NCBI GenBank assembly: GCA_947683425.1
Contig: CANTUQ010000007.1
Coordinates: 1,984,001 to 2,048,000 of the forward strand
Origin: Excoecaria cochinchinensis
Taxonomy: Eukaryota; Streptophyta; Magnoliopsida; Malpighiales; Euphorbiaceae
Direction: 5' to 3'
DNA: 64,000 nt
The translations under genes were made by a program, and so were the position numbers. The notes under the pieces were generated by a model. The model was not told the DNA's origin. It worked only from the letters and a program-made list of their open reading frames with translations, and ran no database searches. Of the stretch, positions 52,001-64,000 are shown in pieces (positions within the stretch are counted from its first letter, which is position 1; each line of letters begins with the position of its first letter).

Positions 52001-53344
52001 AGAGGTGCCAAAAGGTAACAAGAACTTATAGATTTAGGATATGATATTGACAAAATATCTTGGAGAAGTAATATTAACAATAGGTTGAATATGTTGTCAG
52101 GACATAATCTAAAAAAAAAAAACAATAACACAGTCAATTAAGAGATATTATGGATGAAGAAATGGTAAAGATAACGTGAGAGAGTGCATGAACCTTGGAA
52201 ATGCAGTCCACGTGTTGCCGGATCATAGTATCGGTATGTCTTCACAGACAACCCTGCAAGGGTGAAGATTTTTGGATGATTTCCCCATGTTGGCTGTGGA
52301 ATGTATATTACCAGCTGCCACACAAAGGTAGATGACTCAATCATAGTCTAACTTTAGATATTTACGTTCCAAAAAATGGAAAACAAAAAGCAAAAGAAAC
52401 ACCAAGCTGCTCACTTTGTGGTAATGCCTTGCGAGGAACTCTCCTCCAACCCTCAGAGAACCGGTACCAGACAAGCATTGGACAGTAGTCACTCTGTTCT
52501 CTTGTATGGCAGGGCTACACAAAGCATTTGAAAAAAAAAAAAAAAACTATTGAAACTAGAACTCTAATCAGTAACACACATTACATAGTAAAAAAGACCA
52601 CTGATTACCTATCAGCACCTAAAATAAGCTTTGCACTCAATTTATTAAAATCAGCAAGTCCAACAATGGGAAGATACTCTTTGACCCGGGACCTGTAGAA
52701 TACACAAATCAGAAATATTAGCAGTCCCATTACAAAAATAAAAAACTAACAAGATAGTAGATGACAAAACAAACGACAGAGATTGAGTAGCTGACGGATC
52801 ATTTACTAGCATCTGCTCTGCGCGTCTCACTACATTCAAAACGAGAGGCTTCCCTTCCTATCAAACAAAAAAATCGTCCGATTAAAATCCAAACATACAT
52901 TTCCACAAATTATTTAATATTCCATTTCATGGATACAAGCGGTGAAAAAAGAAAAGCAAGTAAACTATGTGAAGAACAATACCTCAGTTCGATACGCACC
53001 AACCCCCAAATTCAACTTGTTCGGGCTGGTATCCTTGTTATACGCAACAGTTACCTGTTTATTGAGAATCATAAACATGATCAAATAATTTTAATAGATA
53101 TACTCTCATCCAATCTCAGATGATGGAATTGCATATACTAAATTCCTCGTCATCCTTTACTCATCCAACTCCATTTCTAGCAATCTTACTTGACAAAACA
53201 CGCTTGATCTAATCAAAATTTCACTATCAAACGAAAAAAAAAAGAAGATAAAAGCAAAAACAAGAAGAGAGAGATCGACAATACCCCTAGAATGGGATCC
53301 TCAGGAGCTTGAACAACGCTAGAGAACACAGAATCAGAAGCCAT
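49042..53344 (-). CDS. Aspartate aminotransferase, cytosolic type, 407 aa
   Basis: Twelve exons on the minus strand: 53285-53344, 52983-53054, 52796-52857, 52609-52692, 52415-52514, 52194-52314, 51718-51881, 51441-51578, 50911-51032, 50493-50587, 49984-50104, 49042-49126; 1224 nt in frame. It begins MASDSVFSSVVQAPEDPILG at the conserved enzyme start with no transit peptide, so it is cytosolic (Arabidopsis ASP2 type). Visible motifs are LNLGVGAYRTEEGKPLVL, IYIPQPTWGNHPKIF, HACAHNPTGVDPT with the substrate and cofactor Asn, and AQSYAKNMGLYGERVG with the PLP lysine at 253. The enzyme exchanges amino groups between aspartate and 2-oxoglutarate, linking nitrogen and carbon metabolism and the malate-aspartate shuttle. 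It ends HAAVTRSC. All catalytic residues seen are intact. Confidence 0.96.
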
Positions 53345-54346
53345 TGCTTTGAAGTTGAATAGATTTGAAGCTAATCAGAGCTTTGAGTTTGATCAAAAAG
53401 GAAGATCAGATTAGCTCTGTAAATTATCAAAGAAACCGTTTTGTTGAGATATAAAAAGAATGAAAAAATTGAATGGTTGGTTTAACTATGGGCGTTGTCG
53501 AGGCTCGAGACTGTGCAACTGCGGCCTGTGGGCGGTATTTTAAGCATCACGTTTACTTTTCCTCCACGTGTCCCTCAGTTTCTGAATTTCATGGGCCAGG
53601 TCTAATGGGCTGGGCTCAGCTAATTTTCGCGTAGATCAATATTATAGAAAACTTTATTTAATTAATTAGTCCTTATTATATTTATACAAGATTATAACAA
53701 ATGAAATATTGTATCACACTTTATTATATTACTGGATGATGTCAATCTGATGTAAATAAATATATAAATGTACAGAATATATGGTAATATTAAGTTGGCT
53801 TTTGTTAGAGTTGAAAATGGCAGTCTTGTCTATGTTTAGTTAATCTTATGGCCTTCTAGATGTATAATTCATTACCAATAAGTTTAAACCAAGATAGTGA
53901 CATTTGTCGTTTGTTGTTATATACGATGAATTTATATATGTACAACACAATTGGATTAAGGAAATTTCTCTGCTTTTGTCCTAGAATGAAAATATCATCG
54001 ACCAAATTTCGTCAAATTTTTGCTTTTGTTTTTTTTTTCTCTTCTTTGTGTCAGATTGTATGTGTAGTTGCAATTTTTAGAACATGAACAGTGTGATAAT
54101 ATTGTCCAGTCATTTATACTAAATTATCCACAAAGTCCTTAGCTTAATGAACTTAGGTAAAATGAACATAATTAATGGAAAAAAAAAATTCAGATGGTAC
54201 AATCTCAATTTGATTTCGGGCGAAAAATGAAATCTCAGTGTGAAACAACAATTTTGACCATAAGAAACGTTTATGACCTAGTATTTATATATAACTCTAT
54301 TGAAGTACATAAAAAGAAATATACAGAACTTTCCAAAAAAAAAAAG
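53345..54346. other. AAT promoter and ABIL 3' region
   Basis: AT-rich. The AAT leader occupies the left 100-200 nt. No gene recognised. Confidence 0.4.
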
Positions 54347-55690
54347 TCATGTTGTTCGTTTGATTCGCCGAATAAGTGCTAAAATATCATGACCTTGTAC
54401 TGATTTTCTGAACAAGTTATAACGTCCATGCTTCTCAGAAATTTTCTGCAACAAAACATGCATAGAAATGTATAAATTATAAATAAATATTTTAGGTATT
54501 ACTAAAAAATACAATATTTTATATATAACATAAAAATATATATATATATATCATAAAAATATATATATTTCTTGTTGACAATATCTTATTACCTGAAAAT
54601 GAAAAGTGGGATTTGAGCTCTTAGATAGTACTGAGAGGCCGTCACGAACAGGCAATACTATAAAAAATTAAAAATAAAGATAGATATTTATTAGATTGAT
54701 TTCATAAACAAATCAAGAGATTAATTATTATAAGTTGAAGGGATGTTACCTAAAGGAGAATTAGCATTCTCTTTCTGAATGCAAAAATCTGTAGACAAAG
54801 ATGATTTTTGAGGGTATTTGTCCAAGAAAAGTGGCAAGTCTTCTGCTTCAAATCCTTGTTTAGCCATGATTTTTATATCTTCATCCAGTTTGTCACAACT
54901 TGAAATCTCTATTAACAGTCAGAACAGGATAGATGTATTCTATCAAATACTTGTATTCTATTAGAAATATCATTTTTCTTTTGAATCATTGTTAAACAGA
55001 AGAAAAATGGTGATAAGTAATGGAGAACTTACGTGTAGATAAGTAACGGCGGTGAAATTTTGGCAAATTTGCACTCCATCTTACTCTACTCAAAGCATAC
55101 TTATGAGCATACTGTTCACATGAAAGAAGTCTCTGTAAGAAAAAGAAAATACCAATCAATTTAATTACTAATTTATGTTATAAAGATTGCGAAAGATGGA
55201 AAATAAAACTAACTTGTTTAAGGGTATTAATTCTAAGGTCAGCCTCAGAAAATTCATTAGTCTCTGAAATGCTATGATTAAGATTAGTGGAGATGCATCC
55301 AAGATGATCAACCATAGCAACTACAGCTCTGCATATGTACTCTTTTGTGTTCTCCACAGCCCTGCAAAATGTAATTGAAATGTAATTAGTCCAACTGGCA
55401 AAAACAACAGCGAGGTTTCAAGTTCGAATTCTAGTTGGACTCACATTTTCTTCTCTTTGGAATTCAAGAACGTGGCTTCGCAGTAATCTGCTGCATAATG
55501 CAGCTGTGAACGCAAGTCTCTAAGTTCCTGTGAACCGGAGAAAAAAAAAGCTTAGTTATCAAAGGAAGAATACGACAAAGAAATTACGAGAACTGAATGT
55601 AATTACTTGAAGGGACTTGTCGAAACGGGTAGAGTTTTCGGATCCATTATCGGAGTTTTTCAATGCAGAAGGTGGTTTGGAGATCTTCAT
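54347..55690 (-). CDS. ABI-like protein (SCAR/WAVE complex subunit), 245 aa
   Basis: Seven exons on the minus strand: 55607-55690, 55445-55527, 55214-55361, 55033-55132, 54750-54908, 54593-54657, 54347-54445. The N-terminal half is a conserved coiled-coil and HHR region: ELRDLRSQLHYAADYCEATF, VENTKEYICRAVVAMVDHLG and LRINTLKQRLLSCEQYAHKY. A motif PVRDGLSVLSKSSNPTFHFQ near residue 200 is typical of plant ABIL proteins. ABIL proteins belong to the SCAR/WAVE complex, which activates Arp2/3 actin nucleation in trichomes and pavement cells. Animal Abi has an SH3 domain that plant ABILs lack, as here. At 245 aa it is shorter than ABIL1 (about 298 aa) and may be ABIL4/5-like. One acceptor choice was forced: the site at 54908, not the nearby CAAG, keeps the frame open. 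Confidence 0.88.
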
Positions 55691-56663
55691 GTTCTTTGCT
55701 CTTCTTGGCTTTTCAAACTGCAGTTGAAAATGTGGAAGATAAATGACAGAGCAAAGGTAATGTGAGTGTATAAGAAGTGGAGGCTTGTAGCAATTGCATT
55801 ATGGAGTCGTGGATAAAACAGACAAAAATAACATTAAAGAAAGATTCTTTGTGGTTACGAAAGATGACAAAACAAAGTTGCAGCCCCGTGATCTATTGTT
55901 CCCCTCTTTAATCTTTTATCGTTTTCTGAAAAAAGTTCAGTCACTGACTCAGTGGCTTACCAATTGAAGATTATTCAACTCACAATTTAGGAAATGACAT
56001 CTGTCCCTCAGTTGTAATTGGATGAAATAATGGAGCCCAAATTTCTTCATAAAAAGATAAAAAACGGGTATAAATATATATAATTAATCTTCATTTGGCT
56101 ACAGAAACATCACGAACGGTGCTTTTGTCATTAGTGAGCTAATCTCAAGATTGAGTCTCTTTGGCCTTTTCAGCTGTTAATCATACGAGCAACTAGCAAT
56201 GCAAGATGGGAAATTTTTAGCAAAAGACAAATGATAATTGCTGTGAAATGTTAGAAATGCCGAGAAGTAAGTTTCAAAAATCAATATATCATTCAACACA
56301 CAAGCATGCACCAAAAATTTCCTTTAGAACAATGTAATTTGGAGTACTGTACAATGAGCTTTTACTGCCCTTGTGCATGTGCCTCGCCCATATGATTGCT
56401 TAAACTCACAGGAACATGAGCAAATGATTGACAGCTAGGAACTACTAAAAAGATGGTTGATGCAGTACTGAAGAAGTTAAACAGCATTAACGGTCAACCT
56501 CCAATTGTTAATAGACTTGCCGAACCTCGAAGCACCACCAGAAAATAAACAATTTTCTGCAATGTGACCGTTTAGGTGTGCTTCCATAATGCTCTGTTAT
56601 ATTCTGATGCCACGCCTACTTTTCAGGTCGTTGTTCAAAGTCAAGAATTAGAGATGATCAACT
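55691..56663. other. ABIL promoter and PRORP 3' region
   Basis: No gene recognised; AT-rich non-coding sequence. Confidence 0.4.
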
Positions 56664-57023
56664 TCATATCTGAAAGTCAATTATACAGCCAGCAAGCTTC
56701 TCTGCTGCCTTGATTTGTGATAGGACTGTGTGGTGATCTGTGAAACCAGATGCAGAAAGAATATTTCTGAGATTCTTGTACGCTTCTTGAGTTGAGGCTT
56801 GTGATTCTTCTTTGTGGCTGTCATGTGTTAATGTTTCTTGCTTTCGTTTCACTCTAGTTTGTGTAGTCAACTCTGCCTGCCCATTGCTCTGGTCAACAGA
56901 TTGTGAATCTATTTACCAATAAGTGCACTCAAAGTGTCAGTTAATGATTTCTTTATAAATATCAATATGAGTTTGCAGCAAGCATTAAGGCACCAAAAAG
57001 AAAGGAAAGAAAGTAAACATGAA

Positions 57024-57058
<35 letters not shown>

Positions 57059-60000
57059 TTAGATAGAACAAAAAATTCATTGCACGTTTCAAAATGCTTC
57101 GGCAGCTGGATTTCTTGCCATTCATGAATCATTAGGAGCAAATGACCCCCTAAATATGAAAGCTTTCAAAAGTGTGCTTTATTTCTTATGAGGAAAGCAT
57201 TAGGCACATAGTAAAATGAATACAATTGGTGTGCACACATATAAGAATATGCAAGGAGAGTTAAAATTCCATGACTGTGCAGAGAATTGAAGAGAATGTC
57301 CCCTCCACAAATTTGCTGTTGATACCTTTCTGCGTTGAACAATTGAACAAGGGACCAAACAACTTCTTCCAAATCTCCAAACAAGCATACTGAGCTAAAA
57401 GAAAATGACTCAAATGGAGAGGATCCTTATATAGATTTTACAATTACAAGAACTAAAATGATCTAGGATAGAATTGATGAAAACACTGCATAGAGGGTGC
57501 TGTAAATTTCATGAAGAAGTTCAACAATAAAACTAGAACCCTCCTCTCCAGAAAGACATTATAGAGTGGACTTCATTTATATGGTCTTTGGTAAAACTGT
57601 ATGGTACATAAAAAAGCTTTCTTTTCAATGAGAAAAACACAAACATGTACTTGATGAATTATAAATGTCAATGGCTTGAAAAGCTCATGTTTCCAGCCCA
57701 AAATTTGAGATTAAAAGAACTACCAATGGATTGACTTAAACTTACCTTCAGGCCTGGTGGTGATGGAATCTTTCCTTGCCACAGATGATTTAGCACGTGT
57801 AATGCACAGCCATTTTCTCTCCGATTCATAATCATGGTCCATTGCAATTGGAATATGCCAGTGACCTTTCTCTGATTCCTGTTAAATGTTGCTCACGCAC
57901 ACACACAGACATTTGATTTTTTAGCCTCAAACTTCAAAGACAATTCACAAGCACACAAAAATGGAGCAAGGTTTCATATTATGTAATCTATATCATCAGG
58001 ACTAAAGCATGTCATAATCTGTTTTCACCTGAATTACAACAGAGAAACAAGGGGGCATGTAAAAAACTGGGCCAGCATCATTAAAACTGAAATGTACCTT
58101 GCATCAACAAAAGATAGACACTTCTAAGATAATAATAAATAATAATTATAATATTAAATGTATCAGTTTCCAATAAGCAGCATTGATGTAAACTACTTAT
58201 AGAAACCAAATTATGAAGCAGATAGATTTTGCAAGGTAACATTATGGCTGAGGATAATATTACAAAACTTTTGACTGTTTAGGATCTTTACTTACTTGAT
58301 GTCTTTCTTTCCATTTAGGGAAAAAGTCATTTCCTAGAAGTTGGAACAAATGGTCTCTCATCTCATCATTGGTCACAATTAAGCACTTAAACTTTATAGC
58401 TGCATACAACCAATACCTGGAAGAACAGGTTATCACCTTTACAGCACTTCATATGCCATGCATCAATTCAATTAAAAAGAATATGTAAATACGAAATTTT
58501 GCCTTTAATTAAATATTCTCTGCAAAATAATTCTCACCAATCATCATTTGATCCTGTAGGAGTTGCATAAAGCGAATCAGCAGTTCTCCACTTCTCAACC
58601 AATGACTTATTCACTGATTCATTCATCTTTGGTCCACTGATACGCTTGTTGTGCAAAACAATAAGCGGCCATCTTTTTGAAGGTAGCTTCTGGCGAATTC
58701 CATTAGCAATAGCATTGATCTATAAAGTCCACAGCAAGAAACCAAAAAACCAATCCACAATGGAGAAAAGAAATAAGGAAAAACTTGTTTTACTTGACGA
58801 AAATCTTGTTTGTTTAAGCCATCATATGATATACCTTGGATGGAATGAATCTATTCTGGCTGATAAGACCCACATTTGCTCCATCTATGACTGCTTCAAA
58901 AGGTCCATAATAGTCGAGCCATTTCTGCAAATAAAAAAAACTTATTTCATTCCTCTTCATGAATTACATTAAGATATATAAGCCAGAATAACTTTTTCAT
59001 ACTTGAAACTTTTGAAAGCTTGAATCTTTATCTCTCTTAATGGCAATGGAAGCAACTGACTCAGCAAAATTCTCTGTCTCTTTAGGATCAAGGTCAATGG
59101 TAGCCAATTTTTCCCCACAAGATTTACAAACTGCATTATCGCCAACAGATGTGCATGAAATGCTCCACTTTCCCTTACCAAGCCAGCCCTGTCCATGCCA
59201 TCCTCCACCACCGTTTTCAATTGCCTCTTCAACAACTCTCTTATCCCATTTTGTCTTCCCTACTCTTGAAGCTGCCTTGCTCTTAAACCATCTAACAATT
59301 ATGTCACCAGTTGAGGTTGAGACCTTTCTCACAACACTTCTCAATTTATGCAACAAATAATAAACTTTGTCACCCTTACCAGCTTCTACACTTACTCTTA
59401 AGAGTGCCTCAAGCTCCGGTTCTTCTGGATAGACACCATGCTCCAACATGTGTTCTTCCACTTCAAATGCTTTATCAACATCTCTATTATTGCAGAAAAC
59501 AAATAAAGCAGGACCATAAGACCGCAGCTTGGGATTTAATCCCAATGGTTTCATTTGCTTCACCATATCAAACGCCATATCACCATTACCCATTGACATG
59601 GCCATCCTGGCCACAGCTGTCAAGGTTGGTTCATTCATCGGGACCTCATCATTACACATCTGCTCATATATCTCAAATCCTTTCTCTAAAGCATACTTTT
59701 TTATATCCTCACTTACCTGAATTTCATGACCATCATGGTTTTCACTATCATTACCCTTTCTTGAAAAACTTAGTTGGAAAAATTGTTGAGAGTTTGCCGT
59801 CCTGTTTACACTTTTTTCATTGGATACTTCTACTGATCTCAAAGTTCGACCACTACTCCCACTTTTCGCTGGTTGAACAACACCTGTAGCAGCAGAGGAA
59901 CAAAGATACAAAAGCACAGCATACTGATACTGCCCCATCTTTATTCCTTCTCTCCTAGCCAAATCATATAATTGAATTGCACCCATTACATCTCCTTTCT

Positions 60001-60589
60001 TGCAGCACATATCCAATCCAAGTCGAAATTGCAGTTCTGGTGAATCATCTTTGTTTCTTTTGGACCCTTTTGCAATTCTCTCCTCTTTATTCACATAATT
60101 ATCACCACCTCCTTTGGTTTTTTTCTCCATTTTACCATTAACCACTTGAATGTCCATAGTATCAGAAAATTTTATCTTGTTATTGCTATCTTTGTTTCTT
60201 CTAAAACCTAGGTCCTTTCTCGAATTTCTATCTTTTTTATACCTCTTCCCTGTTTTTATCTCTACTACAGAGCTAACAGCATTATTCACAGATTGTCTCC
60301 CTGCCCTTTCACCTCTAGTGCTCAAGGAAGAAAACCCACAGCCACTTTCTTTTTCAGTTCTTAAAGTCGTGGCTTTTGTGGAACTTTCACGGTTATTGGT
60401 GGATAACTTTGTGCTTATGCTGTTAACATGTGCTTTAAGTACAAAAAAAGAAGTGAGCTTTGGAGGGGGGGAAATAAGAAAAGGAGATAAACAGAGGAAA
60501 TTCAAAGCATTTAGAGATGATGGGTACTTACAGGGAGTGGTAGAGAGGAGGTGCTTTTGCTGCAGAGTGTTGACGGTAGAGGAGGTCAT
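56664..60589 (-). CDS. PRORP1: Protein-only RNase P (PRORP, organellar type), 808 aa
   Basis: Seven exons on the minus strand: 59003-60589, 58835-58924, 58538-58719, 58296-58416, 58029-58097, 57746-57878, 56664-56908. The longest frame runs upstream to 60664, but that codon is TTG. The first ATG is 60589 (MTSSTVNTLQQKHLLST), followed by an organellar-targeting-like, Ser/Thr-rich region. Residues 100-220 are Lys-rich. PPR motifs follow, for example EVPMNEPTLTAVARMAMSMG and LGLNPKLRSYGPALFVF. Cysteine pairs before and within CKSCGEKL and a later Trp/His build the zinc site. The NYN nuclease has VIDGANVGL (Asp543), SNDDWYW (Asp618, Asp619) and IVTNDEMRDH (Asp637). It removes 5' leaders of organellar tRNAs. 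Arabidopsis PRORP1 is 572 aa; both ends here are longer. Confidence 0.93.
57027..57058. repeat. (TAA)n microsatellite in a PRORP intron
   Basis: About ten consecutive TAA units inside intron 6 of the PRORP gene. Likely polymorphic. Confidence 0.9.
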
Positions 60590-62379
60590 GTTTCCGTTAA
60601 AATTGGCTCGTCCTGTACTCTTTGCTGATACTGGTACTACGCAATATAAGAAACTAAACTGCAAAGGATAAGTTTCAAATTACGAAAGTGCCCTGAAAAA
60701 CTTTTGATTGAAATTTGACACGGGGATTAATTTAAGAATAATTAATGCAAGATGTGAGGCTGGAGCCACTTATACTATATTTCGGATTTGAATTCTGTAA
60801 ATAAAATACTTTAAAATACTTGAAACGCTTTCCTTATTTATAGACTTACAAGAATCTAAATTAGTCATTATGTCAAATGGTTTTTTAATCATTAAATAAG
60901 AAAGACAAGGCTTGGAATGAGAGAAAAAAAATGCTCATTTTATGATTCCATCTTTTCAGGTAAGTTTAAAAACATTTTAATTCGGTTTTCGGATAAGAAA
61001 TTAAGTAATATTGGATTGTTTAATAAAAAAATCCATCAGTAATAATGTTGTTTAAGGCTTCCTAGAACTCTAGAAGAAAGAAAAGAATTAAAAAAAAAAA
61101 AACATTTCTTTTTCAAAGCAACATTATTAATCTAGATTTATTATTATATTTACATAGCATAGCATATGTATGACATTAATCAAATTATCGATAATAAGAA
61201 GAGTTCGTATCAGCAATATATCAACAACGAGAGCATTATAAATGCACTTTCAAGCAGTTATGGTATCTATAATCTACACTTGGCTCCAGCATTCAAAAAA
61301 CGAAAAAACAAAACAAAACAAATACTTGGCTCCAACGTCACAATACTGCTACTCCGACACAATACAAAAATTGACTTGGACTTAATTCCATCCCAAAAAT
61401 TGAGTCATGGAGTGAAGACCATCAAGCCATTATAAAGATGGTATATTTTTATAAGCCGGCGATACGAGTACATTTTACACATTCCTAGAGCACAAAAGAT
61501 CATTCTATTTGGTCATAGTGCATCTGCAACTGCAAGATCTCAAGAGTAGGAAGCATTGCTGTTTTGGCCTTTGCAAAATTCTTTACATGCTTATCACCTC
61601 CTCACCATCCACCAAAACAGAAAATTTTGTACTGTTTCTTGGTGGACGACACTCAACTGAAAACAGTCAAACATTGTTTCATGGCATGATTAAATTAACT
61701 GTAATCCCAAATGAATGCCAATGACAACTGGCATTATGAGCCAATTTCCGCTAGAAGGATGAATTGGCCTGCTTTATGCTGTAAATATCTTAAAAAAACA
61801 CATGTGAGGAAGTTCAACACAAATCAAAAGATAATCTCCTAGATATCTAGGTTTGCCTGGACTGAGGCTGAGAGACCGAAAGTGAGGAAGAAGGCGGCTA
61901 AAAGTTACTATCAAATGCAAATGTCACAAAAGCATATGCATAATACTCGGTTATTATTGAAAAATAATTTATCCAGCCTGCTGAAAGGATTACAAACAGA
62001 TAAAACTCAAATGGTGGACAGTAACAAAAGCAATCAGTTTCCCATTGTTGTCAATTTAGTCTATGATTCTTTCCAACCTTTTGGTTCTGAAATTAGAACA
62101 AAGAAAACATCCTACATCCTTTCTTGCTCTCCTCAGCAAGAGCCCTTGAAAAAGACTATCATAAAGGCATTGAGACACCTGCAAAATAGGTAAAGCAGTG
62201 CATTTAAGAAGATTATTAAATTCTGAACCATAACACCGTGTATGCTGCATCTGATAGAACACTTCGTGATTTGACCTCACTAAATTTAAAAATAATTAGA
62301 CAATTCAACAGTGTAGATTCATAGAAGGCTGGTGACCATGTCGACAGTCATCTATGAGCTATGGTTACTGTCAGAAGCT
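60590..62379. other. Intergenic, PRORP promoter side
   Basis: Contains the PRORP leader on the left. The remainder is AT-rich, with short open frames at 61166, 61509 and 61882 that show no family resemblance or splice support. Nothing further recognised. Confidence 0.4.
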
Positions 62380-62850
62380 AGGAGTGTGTTTAGATGGTGA
62401 TTCTCCATTGTTCAGTAATGTATCCTATACCTAGAAACAGTATTTGTTTTGATGGTTCAAAAAATTGTATTATGTCCAATGATTTTACTTCATGGTTATA
62501 GAACCATGAAAAATGGGCATTTTTTAAATTATCAATTTGGTGATCCTGCTCTATACAAAATTTTCACTTTCCAATCATTATTATTTATAATTCCTGATGT
62601 ACCCTTTATAATACCTAACACAACTTTTTAAAACTGTTTTCTTATAATAATTTAGAATATTTATATCATTTTAGTAAAAAAATAATTTAATACGATACTA
62701 TCAAACCAAACAAAAATAAGTTATAAAATCACTGAAAACCACCCGGTCTTTCCAAACATAATTTCTCGTAAAAACATGCAGCATTAGCCAATACAATATG
62801 ATAGTATGCATTAATAAACTACAGTAACACACCATCCAAACAAAATATAA
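62380..62850. mobile_element. Possible MITE-like element
   Basis: TGTTTAGATGGTG at about 62389-62401 and CACCATCCAAACA at about 62830-62842 form an imperfect terminal inverted repeat (one mismatch in 13). The interior has no ORF. I could not find a target-site duplication, so this is tentative. TGTTTGGATGGTG-type ends are common among plant MITEs. Confidence 0.35.
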
Positions 62851-62925
62851 ATACAAATTCAATGAAGTTACGCTTGATTTTATAGTAGAGGCAAAAAAAA
62901 GGGTCATTATTTTTTCCTCTGCGAT

Positions 62926-63078
62926 CAAAACACAAACAGGTGGAGTGCATATAATTTAATTCCAATCACACCAAGTAGTCAGTCACTTAGTCCTTCTGTG
63001 AGCAAAACACAAACAGGTGGAGTGCATATGTTTGGTATTCCAATTGCACCAAGTAATCAATCACTTATACATCAAATA
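62926..63078. repeat. 77-bp tandem duplication
   Basis: CAAAACACAAACAGGTGGAG recurs at 62926 and 63003, a 77-bp period. The following ATTCCAAT.ACACCAAGTA block is also repeated with a few changes. It lies just downstream of the NFD6-like gene. Confidence 0.85.
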
Positions 63079-63140
63079 ATTAGTCCTGAAAGATATATGA
63101 ACAAAATGGCCTAACACAGCGCACGGATAAGTAAAGTGAA

Positions 63141-63565
63141 TCATAGAGGCACACCTTGAGGCACTAAAGCCCAGCTCTGAGACTCACTAGACAAGCTCGA
63201 TACTAATCTTGCCGAAGCTAAGGCAGTGTGCAATGGCATCATCGATCCCGCGCAACTCAATTCCACAGGTAATCTATCAATACAAAAAGTGTGATTTTTA
63301 AGAAAATTTACAAAGACATATATGCCATTTCTAGCTCAAAAAGTTAAAGCTTTAAGCTTTTACCAGGATACAGAATTTAGAGCTGGCGAGATTTTTTTAA
63401 AAAAATGAAGAAAATAAACCTTGACAAACGAGAAACGCGTCTTGTAGAAAGAGAGAGCAGAGAGGGAGAGCTGGAGGTGAGAGGAGAAAGCGAGGTCTTA
63501 TTAAGCTTGAAAGTGAAGGGCTGTAAACGAGAGGATAGCCTGGAGACGACCTTTGAGGATGCCAT
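63141..63565 (-). CDS. NUCLEAR FUSION DEFECTIVE 6-like protein, 92 aa
   Basis: Two exons on the minus strand: 63420-63565 and 63141-63273, 279 nt in frame. The open frame continues to 63709, but its first codon is TTG; the first ATG is 63565 (MASSKVVSRLSSRLQPFTF). The Ser/Arg-rich, acid-free N-terminus is a typical mitochondrial or plastid presequence. The second exon encodes LPVELSCAGSMMPLHTALAS and ARLVSSLSSESQSWALVPQG, the conserved core of the NFD6 family. Arabidopsis NFD6 (At2g20585, about 96 aa) is required for karyogamy in gametophytes and acts in mitochondria; its molecular role is unknown. Such genes often show alternative 3' exons, which cannot be judged here. Confidence 0.88.
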
Positions 63566-63639
63566 TGTTGTTTGTACTGTAAATGAAGAGATAATCTTCT
63601 TTCTGCTTTTGATCTGAGCTTGGTGGTGAACCAGAAGCG

Positions 63640-64000
63640 GGAGACTGAAGTGGGAATTAGGAAATGAAAGGGTTTGGGGCAGGGTTGAGCAAAATTCGGA
63701 TAAAATCAAAAAAATTAATCAAACTGATGAAATTTTTTTAATTCGGTTCAGCTTGTCGATTTTGAAATTCTATATAAATCAATTAATTCGATTCGATTCA
63801 GTTTTAAAAGGTAAAAATCGAAAAAAAAATCGAACTTACCGAAATTTTAATATTATATATTATTTTATCTAATTTTTACATTAAAAAAATTATTTTTGTA
63901 TTTTTTATCAATTCAAGGAGATTAAACTAAAATTATATATGTACATTTTTTAATTTTAATGTTTTTATTTTAGTTTTATAATTTGTAATTTTATATAATT
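63640..64000. repeat. Edge of a TTCGGTT-type dispersed repeat
   Basis: From about 63680 the sequence becomes TTCGGTTCAG, ATTCGATTCGATTCAG and AAATCGAAC-rich with long A/T runs. This is a low-complexity composition common at the ends of plant retroelements. It continues off the window, so type and ends are unknown. Confidence 0.4.

Noticed and set aside
54898..54908. Alternative acceptor (CAAG) for ABIL exon 5
   Set aside because: It shifts the frame and gives a stop within a few codons. The upstream AG keeps all later exons open.
55411..55440. tRNA B-box-like GTTCGAATTC in an ABIL intron
   Set aside because: No A box, cloverleaf or tail accompanies it.
60590..60664. Upstream extension of the PRORP frame
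   Set aside because: The first codon is TTG. The ATG at 60589 has a good context and starts a targeting-like region.
63566..63709. Upstream extension of the NFD6-like frame
   Set aside because: The first codon is TTG, and the family N-terminus begins at the ATG at 63565.

Overview
The window is nuclear DNA of a dicot plant, most likely a rosid. It has AT-rich intergenic DNA, short GT-AG introns and plant-only families (PERK kinase, PRONE RopGEF, plastidic signal peptidase, TRM-like protein, NFD6). I rebuilt thirteen gene models exon by exon; each stays in frame across all junctions. From memory, the first part follows the order of an Arabidopsis chromosome 3 block around At3g24550-At3g24630: PERK1, the tRNA(Ile)-lysidine synthase RSY3, an Mpv17 protein, PLSP1, an LEA-2 protein, RopGEF8 and a TRM-like gene. 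The species cannot be named from sequence alone.

Layout. 1-6.4 kb: AT-rich intergenic DNA with a 43-bp tandem repeat at the left edge. 6.5-10.2 kb: PERK receptor kinase (+). 11.4-12.9 kb: a decayed, intron-bearing tRNA(Ile)-lysidine synthase relic (+). 13.8-16.5 kb: Mpv17/PMP22 protein (-). 16.9-17.2 kb: a retroposon with a poly(A)-type end, a 14-bp target duplication and two snRNA-type promoters. 19.3-21.7 kb: PPR protein (+). 22.7-25.0 kb: plastidic type I signal peptidase (+). 25.6-26.8 kb: LEA-2 membrane protein (-). 27.9-29.1 kb: a box C/D snoRNA cluster (-) behind a telo-box/site II promoter. 29.8-34.5 kb: DUF502/COV-like membrane protein (-). 36.5-37.1 kb: dynein light chain (+). 37.7-40.3 kb: TRM-like protein (-). 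45.4-48.3 kb: RopGEF (+). 49.0-53.3 kb: cytosolic aspartate aminotransferase (-). 54.3-55.7 kb: ABIL protein (-). 56.7-60.6 kb: protein-only RNase P (-). 63.1-63.6 kb: NFD6-like protein (-).

The least obvious content is the snoRNA cluster. Six minus-strand RNAs carry C and D boxes and 10-18 nt complementarity to conserved 18S or 25S rRNA. They include a U80-type double guide, two U27-type guides, a guide to the snR52/U83 site and two copies of a snR55/U33-type guide. They have no long ORF and would be missed by protein annotation.

Functional themes are RNA maturation (snoRNAs, PRORP, PPR, the lost lysidine synthase), organelle biogenesis (PLSP, NFD6, Mpv17) and cell shape or cytoskeleton (RopGEF, ABIL, TRM-like, dynein light chain). 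They share no operon-like regulation; neighbours are simply linked. rRNA sequences and Arabidopsis locus numbers used here are recalled, not searched.
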